From NCBI GenBank assembly GCA_946999645.1, contig CAMQDS010000010.1, forward strand, positions 7,887 through 71,886: a stretch of 64,000 nucleotides of DNA, written 5' to 3'. The DNA comes from an uncultured Bacteroidales bacterium. Lineage in GTDB: Bacteria > Bacteroidota > Bacteroidia > Bacteroidales > UBA932. Shown here in pieces: positions 54,040 through 62,325 of this stretch. Under the pieces are notes generated by a model. The model was not told the DNA's origin. It saw only the letters and a list, made by a program, of their open reading frames with translations, and ran no database searches. The stretch's first letter is position 1. Every line of letters begins with the position of its first letter. A program made the translations under genes and the position numbers.

Positions 54040-55351
54040 AGCATACCGCAAGATATATACAAAATTGGAGGCTATTACAAAGGCTACTGTAGCCTTGAAG
54101 GCTCAAGAAGTCAGTAATGAAGAACTGGCAATAGTAGATGGAAGACTTGCTCAAGTAGTAAGAACAAAAAATGACTTGGTTACATTACAGGTTTTTTCTG
54201 GAACTGAAGGCATACCTACAAATGCAGAAGTCACTTTTCTTGGAAATCCGCCTACAATTCATGTAAGTGAGCAGTTAGCAGGGAGATTTTTCAATGCCTA
54301 CGGGAAACCAATAGACGGCGGTCCTGAGGTTGAAGGGGAAGAAAGACAGATTGGAGGTCCTTCGGTAAATCCTTACAAAAGGGAGCAACCATCACAATTG
54401 ATACCTACTGGTATTGCCGGGATAGATCTTAACAACACAATCGTGTCTGGGCAAAAAATACCTTTCTTTGCGGATCCTGACCAACCGTACAACAAAGTGA
54501 TGGCAGATGTGGCTCTTCGTGCTGATGTTGATAAGATTATTCTTGGAGGTATGGGCCTGTCTAACGATGACTATCTGTTTTACAAGCATTCTTTTGAAGC
54601 AGCAGGAGCCCTTGATAAAATTATCTGTTTTGTAAATACAACAGAAGAACCTCCAGTAGAACGTCTTTTGATTCCAGATATGGCACTTACTGCAGCAGAA
54701 TACTTTGCAGCGGACAAAAATGAAAAGGTGCTTGTGCTTCTGACAGATATGACATTATATGCTGATGCTTTATCAATAGTATCCAACAGAATGGATCAGA
54801 TTCCATCCAAAGACTCAATGCCTGGATCACTTTATTCAGATCTTGCAAAAATTTACGAAAAAGCCGCTCAACTCCCTTCTGGTGGCTCAATTACAATTAT
54901 AGCGGTAACTACACTTAACGACGGTGATATTACCCATGCTATTCCTGATAATACAGGTTATATTACAGAAGGTCAGTTGTTCCTAAGAGCAGATTCTGAT
55001 ACAGGAAAAGTAATAATTGATCCATTCCGTTCACTTTCAAGATTGAAGCAACTTGTACAAGGCAAAAAGACAAGAGAAGATCACAGTCAGGTAATGAATG
55101 CTGGCGTGCGTTTGTATGCAGATGCACAAAATGCCAAAACAAAATTGGAAAATGGCTTTGATTTAAGCGACTACGACCACAGATGTTTGGATTATGCAAA
55201 AGAATATGCCACGAAACTTCTCTCAATTGATGTAAATATTAAGATTGAGGAAATGCTGGACACCGCCTGGGAACTTTTTGGAAAACACTTTACAAAAGCT
55301 GAAACCGGTATTAAACAAGCATTAACAGATAAATACTGGAAAGGAAAATAA
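54029..55351 (+). CDS. ntpB: V/A-type ATPase regulatory subunit B
   Basis: This 440-residue nucleotide-binding but non-catalytic subunit has KIYTKLEAITKATVALKAQEV at the N-terminus and the B-type replacement of the P-loop. It has the segments QLIPTGIAGIDLNNTIVSGQKIPFFADPDQPYNK and LVLLTDMTLYADALSIVSNRMDQIPSKDSMPGSLYSDLAKIYEKA. It overlaps subunit A by 11 bases, and 18 bases separate it from subunit D. It is complete. Confidence 0.97.
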   Translation: MSNKAYRKIYTKLEAITKATVALKAQEVSNEELAIVDGRLAQVVRTKNDLVTLQVFSGTEGIPTNAEVTFLGNPPTIHVSEQLAGRFFNAYGKPIDGGPEVEGEERQIGGPSVNPYKREQPSQLIPTGIAGIDLNNTIVSGQKIPFFADPDQPYNKVMADVALRADVDKIILGGMGLSNDDYLFYKHSFEAAGALDKIICFVNTTEEPPVERLLIPDMALTAAEYFAADKNEKVLVLLTDMTLYADALSIVSNRMDQIPSKDSMPGSLYSDLAKIYEKAAQLPSGGSITIIAVTTLNDGDITHAIPDNTGYITEGQLFLRADSDTGKVIIDPFRSLSRLKQLVQGKKTREDHSQVMNAGVRLYADAQNAKTKLENGFDLSDYDHRCLDYAKEYATKLLSIDVNIKIEEMLDTAWELFGKHFTKAETGIKQALTDKYWKGK

Positions 55352-55369
55352 ATTTGCATTCATATTATT

Positions 55370-55978
55370 ATGGCAATTAAGTTTCAATACAATAAGACAT
55401 CACTTGCAAATTTGGGCAAACAATTAAAGATGCGCCAAAATGCTCTTCCTACTCTAAAAAACAAAGAGTCAGCATTACGACTTGAAGTACGAAAAGCAAA
55501 AGCCATGTCAGAGAAAGTAACAAATGAACTTGAAGCCTCTATAAAGAAATATGACTATCTTTCAGCCTTGTGGAATGAGTTTGAACCATCTCTAATATCT
55601 ATCACAGATGTAGATTTATATACTGTTAAAGTTGCCGGAGTAAAAACGCCAGCGTTGAAAGAAATACATTATGATATTCGTCCTTTCAATGCTTTTGTTA
55701 AACCAGCATGGTTTGCGGATGGCGTGTCTATTCTAAAAGAACTGTCGAGGCTTGGAATAGAATCGGAAGTATATACTCAAAAGAGTATAATACTTGATTA
55801 TCAGCGAAAAAAGACAACTCAAAAAGTAAATTTGTACGAAAAAGTACAGATACCTGGATACCAGGAAGCAATAAGAAAGATAAAGCGATTTATGGAAGAT
55901 GAAGAAAATCTTAGTAAGGCTTCCTCAAAGATTGTAAAGAACCGTCATGCTATGGAAGAGGAGGATAATGAGATATGA
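55370..55978 (+). CDS. ntpD: V/A-type ATPase subunit D (central stalk)
   Basis: This 202-residue coiled-coil rotor subunit starts MAIKFQYNKTSLANLGKQLKMRQNALPTLKNKESALRLEVRKAK and ends with a second long helix (RRKKTTQKVNLYEKVQIPGYQEAIRKIKRFMEDEE). The D-family pairing of N- and C-terminal helices is clear. It overlaps subunit I by four bases (ATGA). Subunit F, which usually joins D, is not present in the operon. Confidence 0.92.
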   Translation: MAIKFQYNKTSLANLGKQLKMRQNALPTLKNKESALRLEVRKAKAMSEKVTNELEASIKKYDYLSALWNEFEPSLISITDVDLYTVKVAGVKTPALKEIHYDIRPFNAFVKPAWFADGVSILKELSRLGIESEVYTQKSIILDYQRKKTTQKVNLYEKVQIPGYQEAIRKIKRFMEDEENLSKASSKIVKNRHAMEEEDNEI

Positions 55979-57789
55979 TTGAAAAAATGACTAAATATTC
56001 CTTTATTCTTCTAAGCGGAGAAAAGGAAAATTTCCTCGAAGGACTTCAGAATTTAGGAGTTGTGGATATAACAAGATCCAACAAACCTATAGATGAATCT
56101 TCAGAAAAGATGTTGGCTTTTTCTGAAAGTTGCAAACGTGCTCTTGCAATCCTAAAAAATAGGAAAAGGAATCAATTTAAATCAGTAAAATTACAGATTC
56201 CAGTAGAAGATGTAATTACAGAAATTTTTGATTTACAGAAAAAGATAGATTCTTTAAATAATGAGATTGCATTATCTGAAAAAGAACTGGAAATAATAAA
56301 ACCTTGGGGAAGTTTTAATGTATCAGATTTTAAAAAGATCGAAAGTATAGGCTATAGTATTCATTTTTTCAAAACCTCCAAGAAATCTTTTTCAAAAGAT
56401 TGGGCTGACAGGTACCCACTTAAAGTAATATCTGATAACGGCAGCAGCATATATTTCGTAATTGTAAGTAAGGATAATGAGCATGATTTTCCTATAAGTG
56501 AAATTCCGGCACCAAAAACGGATTTTAAATCACAAGAGGAAGAAATAAAAAGACTTAAACAAGATCTTGACAATTACGAGTCAAAGTTGGACGAACTTGT
56601 GCAGTATATTCCAGATATAGAAAATCGATACTGTCAATCTATTTCTGAAATTGATTTATATATTGCAGGCGTTGCAGGAGAAGAGTCTGCAGAAAATCAT
56701 TTGTGTATATTCGAGGGCTTTGCTCCTGAAAGTGAGGATAAAAATCTTACTGCTGCATTTGATAACATGCCGATACTCTACATAAAGGAGAAAGCGAATG
56801 TTCCAGATAATCCTCCAATTAAACTTAAAAATAACCGATTTAACAGGATATTTGAAGTTCTTACAGATATGTATGGGCGACCTGCGTATAATGGTTTTGA
56901 CCCTACCCCGTATATTGCAATATTTTTTATGCTATTTTTTGCATTCTGTATGGGAGATGCTGGATATGGTATAATACTTACCGCATTGGGCTTTGGATTA
57001 AGAAAAGTAAAAAGTGCAGAGAAACTATCCCCTATCGTCATAATTTTAGGAATAGCAACAATTTTAGTTGGATTTATATTCCATACTTTCTTCTCAATGG
57101 ATATTATGACGTGGAAGTGTATTCCTTACTGGATGAAATATATTATGCTTCCATCAAAAATTGCAGGATACGATGGTACTATGCTTTTAGCAATAATCTT
57201 GGGTATAATACACATTTGTATTGCAGTTATTGTAAAAACAATTTATGCTACAAAACAAAATGGTTTTGTCAATTCATTGAGTGTTTGGGGCTGGACACTT
57301 CTTATAGTCGGCGGAGTGATTGTAGGTGGAATATATACTATTGGTGTATTAAATGATGTCCAGACCAAGTGGATAATTATAATACTTGGCAGTATTTCAG
57401 CAATAGGTATATTCTTCTTAAATAATCTCCACCGAAATCCTCTCATAAACATAGGAGCCGGACTTTGGGAAACATACAATACTGCAACGGGACTATTGGG
57501 TGACGTTCTCAGTTATTTACGATTATATGCACTGGGGCTTGCTGGCAGCATGTTGGGTTTTGCATTTAATGATCTTGGAAAGATAGTACTGGGCGATGGT
57601 CATTTCGGATTTAACTGGATATTTTTCCTATTAATAGTACTTATAGGTCACATACTAAATATGGCAATGGCTGCACTTGGTGCATTTGTACATCCACTTC
57701 GTCTAAATTTCTTGGAATTTTTTAAAAATTCAGGATATGAAGCCGAAGGAAGAAATTACAAGCCATTGGTAAAACCTGATAATAAATAA
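55975..57789 (+). CDS. ntpI: V/A-type ATPase subunit I (membrane stator, a-subunit)
   Basis: This 604-residue subunit has a cytoplasmic N-terminal half with coiled coils (~60-110 and 185-220) and a C-terminal membrane half with about seven helices (FMLFFAFCMGDAGYGIILTALGFGL to the end). The ion-path segment GDVLSYLRLYALGLAGSMLG contains the conserved Arg that works against the proteolipid ring. It ends with FFKNSGYEAEGRNYKPLVK, the usual C-terminus. It is the last gene of the operon here. The proteolipid gene K normally comes next but is absent. Confidence 0.95.
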   Translation: MIEKMTKYSFILLSGEKENFLEGLQNLGVVDITRSNKPIDESSEKMLAFSESCKRALAILKNRKRNQFKSVKLQIPVEDVITEIFDLQKKIDSLNNEIALSEKELEIIKPWGSFNVSDFKKIESIGYSIHFFKTSKKSFSKDWADRYPLKVISDNGSSIYFVIVSKDNEHDFPISEIPAPKTDFKSQEEEIKRLKQDLDNYESKLDELVQYIPDIENRYCQSISEIDLYIAGVAGEESAENHLCIFEGFAPESEDKNLTAAFDNMPILYIKEKANVPDNPPIKLKNNRFNRIFEVLTDMYGRPAYNGFDPTPYIAIFFMLFFAFCMGDAGYGIILTALGFGLRKVKSAEKLSPIVIILGIATILVGFIFHTFFSMDIMTWKCIPYWMKYIMLPSKIAGYDGTMLLAIILGIIHICIAVIVKTIYATKQNGFVNSLSVWGWTLLIVGGVIVGGIYTIGVLNDVQTKWIIIILGSISAIGIFFLNNLHRNPLINIGAGLWETYNTATGLLGDVLSYLRLYALGLAGSMLGFAFNDLGKIVLGDGHFGFNWIFFLLIVLIGHILNMAMAALGAFVHPLRLNFLEFFKNSGYEAEGRNYKPLVKPDNK

Positions 57790-57844
57790 TAGAACAAAAT
57801 CTTACGTGTGTTAAATACGCACACCCTCAATGATAACCACCGCG

Positions 57845-59401
57845 CTACTTTTGACAGGTAGTTGACTCATACTTAGCAATAAGTTCTCTCAACATAGAAA
57901 GTATGTCATCAAGTGGAATACCGCTGCGCTCACTCATCATAGCAACTGTGGCTTTAGGAATAATGATGCGTGCAAGAGGCGAATTAAGCATTTTGAAAGC
58001 AGAGTTCACACTTGGCAAATCTTTCCGTAGTTGCGGATAAATTTTGAGCAAATCCTGTAATCGCGTTTTAGAAGAGAGTTCTATTGCCGAGCCTTCATTT
58101 GCAGCAGGTTTGTCCTCTGGAGCATAATTGCTCTTCTCCATTGGCTTTTCCCCTTGTGTATCATTTGACCACGTCAGCAGTGTGCGTGAACCTTGAAGTT
58201 CGCGGATTCGACTACAATCTTGCATCATTTCGAGTATTCCTCTAAATCGGCCTTCTGCATCACGTACAGCTACATAACAAATATAGATGAACACTCCTGG
58301 TTTGTTAATCCAAAAATCCACACTGTCCTGCTCACCAGAACGGAATTTTTCAATAATTTCCTCAACGATGTGTACACTTGTACGCGGATGGCAGTTCTTT
58401 ACATCACGTCCAATAACGTTCTTGCTGCGTGGGAAGATACGGTGGTTGGTATCTGAATAGAAGCATACTAATTCGTTTTCATCTACATAAGATATATCAA
58501 CAGGTAGATGCTTGTAAATGAGGTTGATTTGTTCGAGGGAGAGTTTACCCGTCGTAACATCGAGCAATCGGTCTTTGTCACCGCCTCCCAAGCCATATTT
58601 ACTAAGAAGTGCAGATAGTTCTGAGGCGAAACCGTCAGTAGGTGTTTGGGGTATGTCCTTCTTTTTATCAGTATTTTCTTCTACATCAATCCATGCAAAG
58701 CCAATTTCGTAATCTCCAGAACGCATTTGCTCAAATTCTTCTGGGGTAATCATTGCTAAGGCAGTTGGATAGAGTACAGATTCTTCTTTTTGTAAAAGAT
58801 CCAGCACATCATCCACGATAGTAGGCTGCATCGCCAAAAAATCCTCTTCTTTGTCTTCTTCAATAAGTTTTTTAGCATCTCTTATTTCATCTCGAACAAA
58901 GTCATCGAGCAGCCACATTGTAGTAGTCGGTCGGTCAAATCCTTTCTTCTCAAGTATGGGGTATAACTGGTTCTGCTTACGAGACAGGTGAATACGGAAA
59001 GCCGATATTTGATCGTATAATTCGAGCCACTGATTTTTTATAATCGGATATTGTACAAGGTCCTTTATAGATGACATGAAGCGACGCATTTCATCATTCT
59101 CTCTGTAGTAGCACATAATAGGGTGATTTAGAGGAAGATTTGGGCGACTTGTATCCATAACTTCATTAAACAACTCAATCATTTTTTGAATATCTTCCTT
59201 ACGACACTCATTCTCTTCTATGGTTTTAAGTTCCTGTTCTGCCAATGCGATTTCATAAGGTCTGATTTTTCCAACTTGTTCCCTTATTCTGGTTCTCCCC
59301 TCTTCCAATGAAATATCACCTCTTTGGTATGCTTCTTTTATCTCAAGTATTTTGCCGAGCTTCTCAAGGTCCACATTCGGCAGATATTTTTTCATATCCA
59401 T
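57845..59401 (-). CDS. DUF438 / hemerythrin / PAS / DUF1858 protein
   Basis: This is a 518-residue cytoplasmic sensor-like protein, started at the Met of MDMKKYLPNVDLEKLG, 54 bases inside the longest frame; AAAAGG lies about 7-12 bases upstream. Order: DUF438 (~1-70), a hemerythrin HHE-type helical bundle (NHPIMCYYRENDEMRRF... FRIHLSRKQNQLYPILEKKGFD), a PAS domain (VDISYVDENELVCFYSDTNHRIFPRSKNVIGRDVKNCHPRTS) and a C-terminal DUF1858 helix bundle (LQDLLKIYPQLRKDLPSVNSAFKML). Members with this layout are linked to iron or nitric-oxide sensing in anaerobes, though the exact role is unknown. It has a good promoter 140 bases upstream. Confidence 0.88.
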   Translation of the reverse strand: MDMKKYLPNVDLEKLGKILEIKEAYQRGDISLEEGRTRIREQVGKIRPYEIALAEQELKTIEENECRKEDIQKMIELFNEVMDTSRPNLPLNHPIMCYYRENDEMRRFMSSIKDLVQYPIIKNQWLELYDQISAFRIHLSRKQNQLYPILEKKGFDRPTTTMWLLDDFVRDEIRDAKKLIEEDKEEDFLAMQPTIVDDVLDLLQKEESVLYPTALAMITPEEFEQMRSGDYEIGFAWIDVEENTDKKKDIPQTPTDGFASELSALLSKYGLGGGDKDRLLDVTTGKLSLEQINLIYKHLPVDISYVDENELVCFYSDTNHRIFPRSKNVIGRDVKNCHPRTSVHIVEEIIEKFRSGEQDSVDFWINKPGVFIYICYVAVRDAEGRFRGILEMMQDCSRIRELQGSRTLLTWSNDTQGEKPMEKSNYAPEDKPAANEGSAIELSSKTRLQDLLKIYPQLRKDLPSVNSAFKMLNSPLARIIIPKATVAMMSERSGIPLDDILSMLRELIAKYESTTCQK

Positions 59402-59540
59402 AACGTTATTGCCTTTTATTAATTCTATTTGTAGCCAACCTCCACGATACGCCATTCGTCATTATTCGATATTGCTTCATCATTTGTATCCCTTTCAGAA
59501 ATTGGTGGATTTTACTCACGTGAAGATATTGCTGATTACA

Positions 59541-59573
59541 CAAATATATTAGATTTATTTTGAATTATACAAA
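59541..59573 (-). promoter_or_regulatory. Bacteroidota-type promoter for the DUF438 gene
   Basis: On the minus strand, TTTG (59573-59570), a 21-base spacer and TATATTTG (59548-59541) match the consensus. The transcript would carry a leader of about 130 bases. Confidence 0.65.
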
Positions 59574-59771
59574 ATAACCTTCAAAAGTAACGCTAAAGTC
59601 TTTATAAAACTCGAGACTTACTCCTTAAAATTGACTGAACAAGACAATAGTGCATTACTATCTTTTAGTTTTATTTGCTATATTTGACGTCGTGAATATT
59701 CATACCAAAAATAGTGTGAGTATAACGACAATTATATCACAAATAAATTGGTCTTTTATCGACTTCCATGA
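59574..59771 (+). other. Decayed region upstream of the recombinase remnant
   Basis: The stretch has a plus-strand promoter-like TATATTTG at 59679-59686 followed by a short open stretch reading KNSVSITTII in one frame, then NKLVFYRLP and a stop just before the recombinase fragment. These may be pieces of the lost front part of the recombinase, but the pieces are too short to be sure. No intact gene is present between 59402 and 59771. Confidence 0.35.
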
Positions 59772-60020
59772 AGCCCTAACGTATTAACAATATTAGCCAA
59801 ATGGTGCAAAGATGCAGGGATTAATAAACACATTACATTCCATTCAGCACGCCACACCTTTGCAACAATGCTACTCACTCTTGATGTTGATTTGTATACC
59901 GTTAGCAAACTATTGGGGCATAGAGATATTCAAACCACGCAGATATATGCTAAGATAATAGACAAGAAGAAAATAAATGCAGTCAATAAAATACCGTCTA
60001 TCCTTGCAGATGAAAAATAA
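59772..60020 (+). pseudogene. Tyrosine recombinase (integrase) C-terminal remnant
   Basis: An 82-codon open stretch encodes the catalytic end of a Bacteroidota-type tyrosine recombinase. It reads LAKWCKDAGINKHITFHSARHTFATMLL, with the HxxR motif in HSARHTF, then YTVSKLLGHRDIQTTQIYAKI, with the LGH motif and the catalytic Tyr of QIYAKI, and a tail KKKINAVNKIP. It has no start codon and is preceded by TGA; the same frame before that stop reads NKLVFYRLP, which also fits the family. Most of the gene (the N-terminal ~300 residues) is missing. It marks a former mobile element in the 57.8-64 kb region. Confidence 0.85.
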
Positions 60021-60108
60021 TTAATATTTATGCTTATATAAAAAGCATTTGATTATATTTGCATTGGAATAAGCATTGAGGTTCATATAGTAGATTAGAA
60101 ATCAAAGG

Positions 60109-60139
60109 CTGCCCCGTTGAGAAATGGGGCAGTCTTTTT
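60109..60139 (+). terminator. Rho-independent terminator
   Basis: CTGCCCC pairs with GGGGCAG over 7 bp with a 10-base loop and is followed by TCTTTTTATT on the plus strand. It lies 90 bases after the recombinase remnant, and its T-tract overlaps the stop codon of the leftward CopG-like gene. Confidence 0.75.
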
Positions 60140-60332
60140 ATTGCATTTCTAATAACTTCGTTATATACTCTCCTATAGATTTACCCTCCGCTTTACTTAA
60201 TCTCTTTAACTGTTCCTTAATTTCTGACGGTACTCTGAATGCTATTGTAACCAATGGTGCATTGCCTTTGCATTTTCTCCCTGCTCCTTTTCTTGCACCG
60301 CCCCAACTCTTTTTTGTTTCTTTGTTTTCCAT
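60138..60332 (-). CDS. Small CopG/Arc-like DNA-binding protein
   Basis: This 64-residue basic protein begins MENKETKKSWGGARKGAGRKCKGNA, whose GGARKGAGRK part is a common DNA-binding tail in phage and plasmid proteins. The second half, VTIAFRVPSEIKEQLKRLSKAEGKSIGEYITKLLEMQ, has the ribbon-helix-helix pattern: a beta strand with alternating residues (TIAFRV), then two helices. It is probably a repressor or copy-control/plasmid-type protein of the mobile region. It follows a structured leader with a short upstream ORF. Confidence 0.78.
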   Translation of the reverse strand: MENKETKKSWGGARKGAGRKCKGNAPLVTIAFRVPSEIKEQLKRLSKAEGKSIGEYITKLLEMQ

Positions 60333-60480
60333 GTTAATATTATTATTTTTGCAGCACCGCCAAACAGGGGCTGCTTTTTCAGCCCCCTTTGGAAATTAGA
60401 ATTTATATTCTATTGTTATTCTTAATTTCCAAATCTTAAAAATTACCGTGATTTTCATCTTTTTAAGTATTTGGCGGTTT
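60333..60480 (-). promoter_or_regulatory. Structured leader with nested inverted repeats upstream of the CopG-like gene
   Basis: On the minus strand the leader has an outer stem ACCGCCAAA (60356-60364 on the plus strand) / TTTGGCGGT (60470-60478). Inside it lies a GGGGCTG/CAGCCCC hairpin with a 6-base loop near 60367-60385, and a 14-bp stem with one bulge (TTGGAAATTA-GAAT / ATTC-T-TAATTTCCAA, 60389-60432). The arrangement looks like a folded RNA. A -7 box lies upstream at 60539-60546. Translation of the CopG-like gene may depend on which stems form. Confidence 0.55.
60396..60458 (-). CDS. 20-residue upstream ORF inside the structured leader
   Basis: The frame reads MKITVIFKIWKLRITIEYKF and then TAA. 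It begins at an ATG on the minus strand inside the leader of the CopG-like gene. Its second half forms one arm of the inner long stem, so ribosomes on it would alter folding. This is the layout of a regulatory leader peptide. Whether it is translated is not shown. Confidence 0.4.
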   Translation of the reverse strand: MKITVIFKIWKLRITIEYKF

Positions 60481-60538
60481 TTCTACTCTTTTCAAGGTTT
60501 TCGATTTCCCCTTTTGCAATGCTCATCTGATTGCATTA

Positions 60539-60546
60539 CAAAGATA
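60539..60546 (-). promoter_or_regulatory. -7 box for the CopG-like gene transcript
   Basis: The minus strand reads TATCTTTG, an excellent match to TAnnTTTG, which would start a transcript about 200 bases before the CopG-like start codon and include the whole structured leader. Confidence 0.5.
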
Positions 60547-60586
60547 TACATAATTATTTGAATTAGCAAGCCTTTTCAAGTATTTT

Positions 60587-60687
60587 AAACAAAAAAACAC
60601 CCTGCAATTACTACAGGGTGAACACACAAAAAATATAAAAAATGAAAAATTACAACAACTTACGTTATCTTTTCTATTACAAAGATA
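60587..60687 (-). ncRNA. Candidate short transcript: promoter plus terminator with no gene
   Basis: A minus-strand -7 box TATCTTTG (60687-60680) is followed 60-66 bases later by a strong terminator: CACCCTG/CAGGGTG (60598-60620) with a 9-base loop and seven T residues (60597-60591). No open reading frame of note lies between. The unit could be a small RNA of about 80-90 bases or the end of a longer transcript from the phage-tail-like gene at 60701-61054, for which the terminator is well placed. The second reading is simpler. Confidence 0.4.
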
Positions 60688-60700
60688 ATGAATTTGTCTA

Positions 60701-61054
60701 TTAAGTGAATGAATAGCAACTACATACCCAAAGTTTTCGGTCTTCTCCCAAATGTACATAAATAAAACGGGCTTCCTCTCCTGCATTTACAGAATACTCG
60801 TTTCGATTTTCTTTCGTCCATATATGCACGCCCTCAGGTGGTCGGACTATTACCGTACTATATAAACTTTTCACATAAATTACTTTGCCGATATAGTGTT
60901 CCCCTTGAAAGTCGACAAAAGACCCCAAAGGTATCTCCAAATGCTCCGCCGTTGAGAAGGCATCATCTCCCATTATCGCCCTGTATCGATAACTTTTATC
61001 GTCCACTTCCACGGTTGCGAGCAAATCGCCTGAAGGTCTAAAAATATATATCAT
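60701..61054 (-). pseudogene. Phage-tail-like protein fragment
   Basis: This 117-residue frame opens with MIYIFRPSGDLLATVEVDDKSYRYRAIMGDD, the start of a tail protein common in Bacteroidota prophages, which is normally several hundred residues long. After EHLEIPLGSFVDFQGEHY the resemblance stops and a different sequence follows to a stop at 60701. The front part also seems to lack a few residues after AIMGDD. I read it as a tail-gene remnant joined to other sequence, although a short functional protein cannot be excluded. A terminator (60587-60620) follows downstream. Confidence 0.5.
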
Positions 61055-61123
61055 ATCTATGAATTTTCAATATTGCAAGTTACGGATTTTTAATTTAAAA
61101 ACGCTTTTTACATAAGCACAAAG

Positions 61124-61150
61124 AAAAAAGCCCCGATATTAGTCGGGGCT
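61124..61150 (-). terminator. Rho-independent terminator of the toxin-antitoxin operon
   Basis: On the minus strand, AGCCCCGA pairs with TCGGGGCT over 8 bp with a 6-base loop, followed by TTTTTTC. It lies 63 bases after the antitoxin stop codon. Confidence 0.85.
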
Positions 61151-61212
61151 GCTACTATCATAAAATTATCGTCAAATAGTTAAGAGATAGCCGATAATTC
61201 TTCCGTCAGCCT

Positions 61213-62325
61213 TTATGATATTTTAGGTGATTTATAAGCTGCTGTATTATACCAATTAGTTTCATGCTTGTAACGCGAAACGGCAATGGATGGACTTATC
61301 CCTTTGGCTTTTGCTGCTTTAGCTATTGTCTTCACTATTCTAAACGGAGAAAGGTTTTTGCACCCTGTTCCCATTATATCGTTCCAAATATTGTCAGGAA
61401 TTAATAATTGTCTTGCAAATTCATTAGCCTCCCTCTCCCTTGGGTCTGTGGAATATAAATTATCTTCTATTGAAATAAATGAGGTTTCATCTCCGCATAA
61501 ATGCCTGTCTATATGACAAAGCTCGTGCAAAATATCAAAAGCTAATTTATCCATATCATTATATCGATATGTTACAGTAATAACAGGTGTATCTCCAACC
61601 ATTGACGAAAATGCATCCACCGGCACTTTATCCAATTTTGGAACATTAATGTATAAAATGCCATATTTATTTAAGCAAGTTTTTATCTGTTGAATATTCA
61701 ACGTCATTAAATTAGCCATTTTAGCTATTTCATAAGCTGCTTTTAATGCATTACCTTTTCCATATTGATAAGGCAATGCCAGGGCGGTCAATATGCTTAT
61801 TTTATTAAGAATGAGCCATGTCAGCATATTCTTTTCATCAATCAAGACTTTTTCACTGTGTTTATATAATCCTGTGATATTCAACTCCAATGCTTCGGTA
61901 GAAAGTAAGTCGAAAGGAACAATTCTTTTTATTTCCTTAACACGGCTAAAACATGACGGATATGATATATTTAATCTACGATATAATAATTTCAAATTAA
62001 ATAAGTTATTGCAAGCTTCCTCAAATTCTGCTGCTTCTTGCTCTGCCTTACTCCTTTTATCTATTGCCATACAGTCGTATATGTAGCCCGAGTGTAAATT
62101 CATCCAATTCTTATATGAAATACCGAGTGCTTTTTCCAATTTAAGGGCTAATTCTTCGTTTAAATTACGTTTACCTTTGATAAACTCATTTAAGTGGGTC
62201 GATTGCATACCTATCATACGGGCAAAATCTTTTTGTTTAATGCCACGCTCTTTCAGCTCTTCTCGGAGAACTTCTCCTGGGTGTACGGCTCTTGCAGGTA
62301 CTAAAATATTATTTTTTGTTTCCAT
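61213..62325 (-). CDS. higA: HigA-type antitoxin fused to ImmA/IrrE metallopeptidase domain
   Basis: This 370-residue protein is started at METKNNILVPARAVHPGEVLREEL, the usual HigA opening; a Met five residues earlier is possible. Residues ~15-75 are a HigA-type helix-turn-helix (QKDFARMIGMQSTHLNEFIKGKRN). The C-terminal half contains an ImmA/IrrE-type zinc protease motif, FDILHELCHIDRH with HELCH at 267-271, and EREANEFARQLLIP with the third metal-binding Glu. The fusion is known in HigA-type antitoxins. It suggests proteolytic control of repression. The start overlaps the toxin gene by 17 bases. Both share a promoter at 62655-62662 and a terminator at 61124-61150. Confidence 0.88.
   Translation of the reverse strand: METKNNILVPARAVHPGEVLREELKERGIKQKDFARMIGMQSTHLNEFIKGKRNLNEELALKLEKALGISYKNWMNLHSGYIYDCMAIDKRSKAEQEAAEFEEACNNLFNLKLLYRRLNISYPSCFSRVKEIKRIVPFDLLSTEALELNITGLYKHSEKVLIDEKNMLTWLILNKISILTALALPYQYGKGNALKAAYEIAKMANLMTLNIQQIKTCLNKYGILYINVPKLDKVPVDAFSSMVGDTPVITVTYRYNDMDKLAFDILHELCHIDRHLCGDETSFISIEDNLYSTDPREREANEFARQLLIPDNIWNDIMGTGCKNLSPFRIVKTIAKAAKAKGISPSIAVSRYKHETNWYNTAAYKSPKIS

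Noticed and set aside
53000..57500. Open frames antisense or shifted to the V/A-ATPase genes
   Set aside because: All lie inside clearly coding subunit genes and show no protein features.
57790..57844. A short or broken proteolipid (subunit K) gene after subunit I
   Set aside because: The 55-base gap holds no Gly/Ala-rich hydrophobic coding remnant in any frame.
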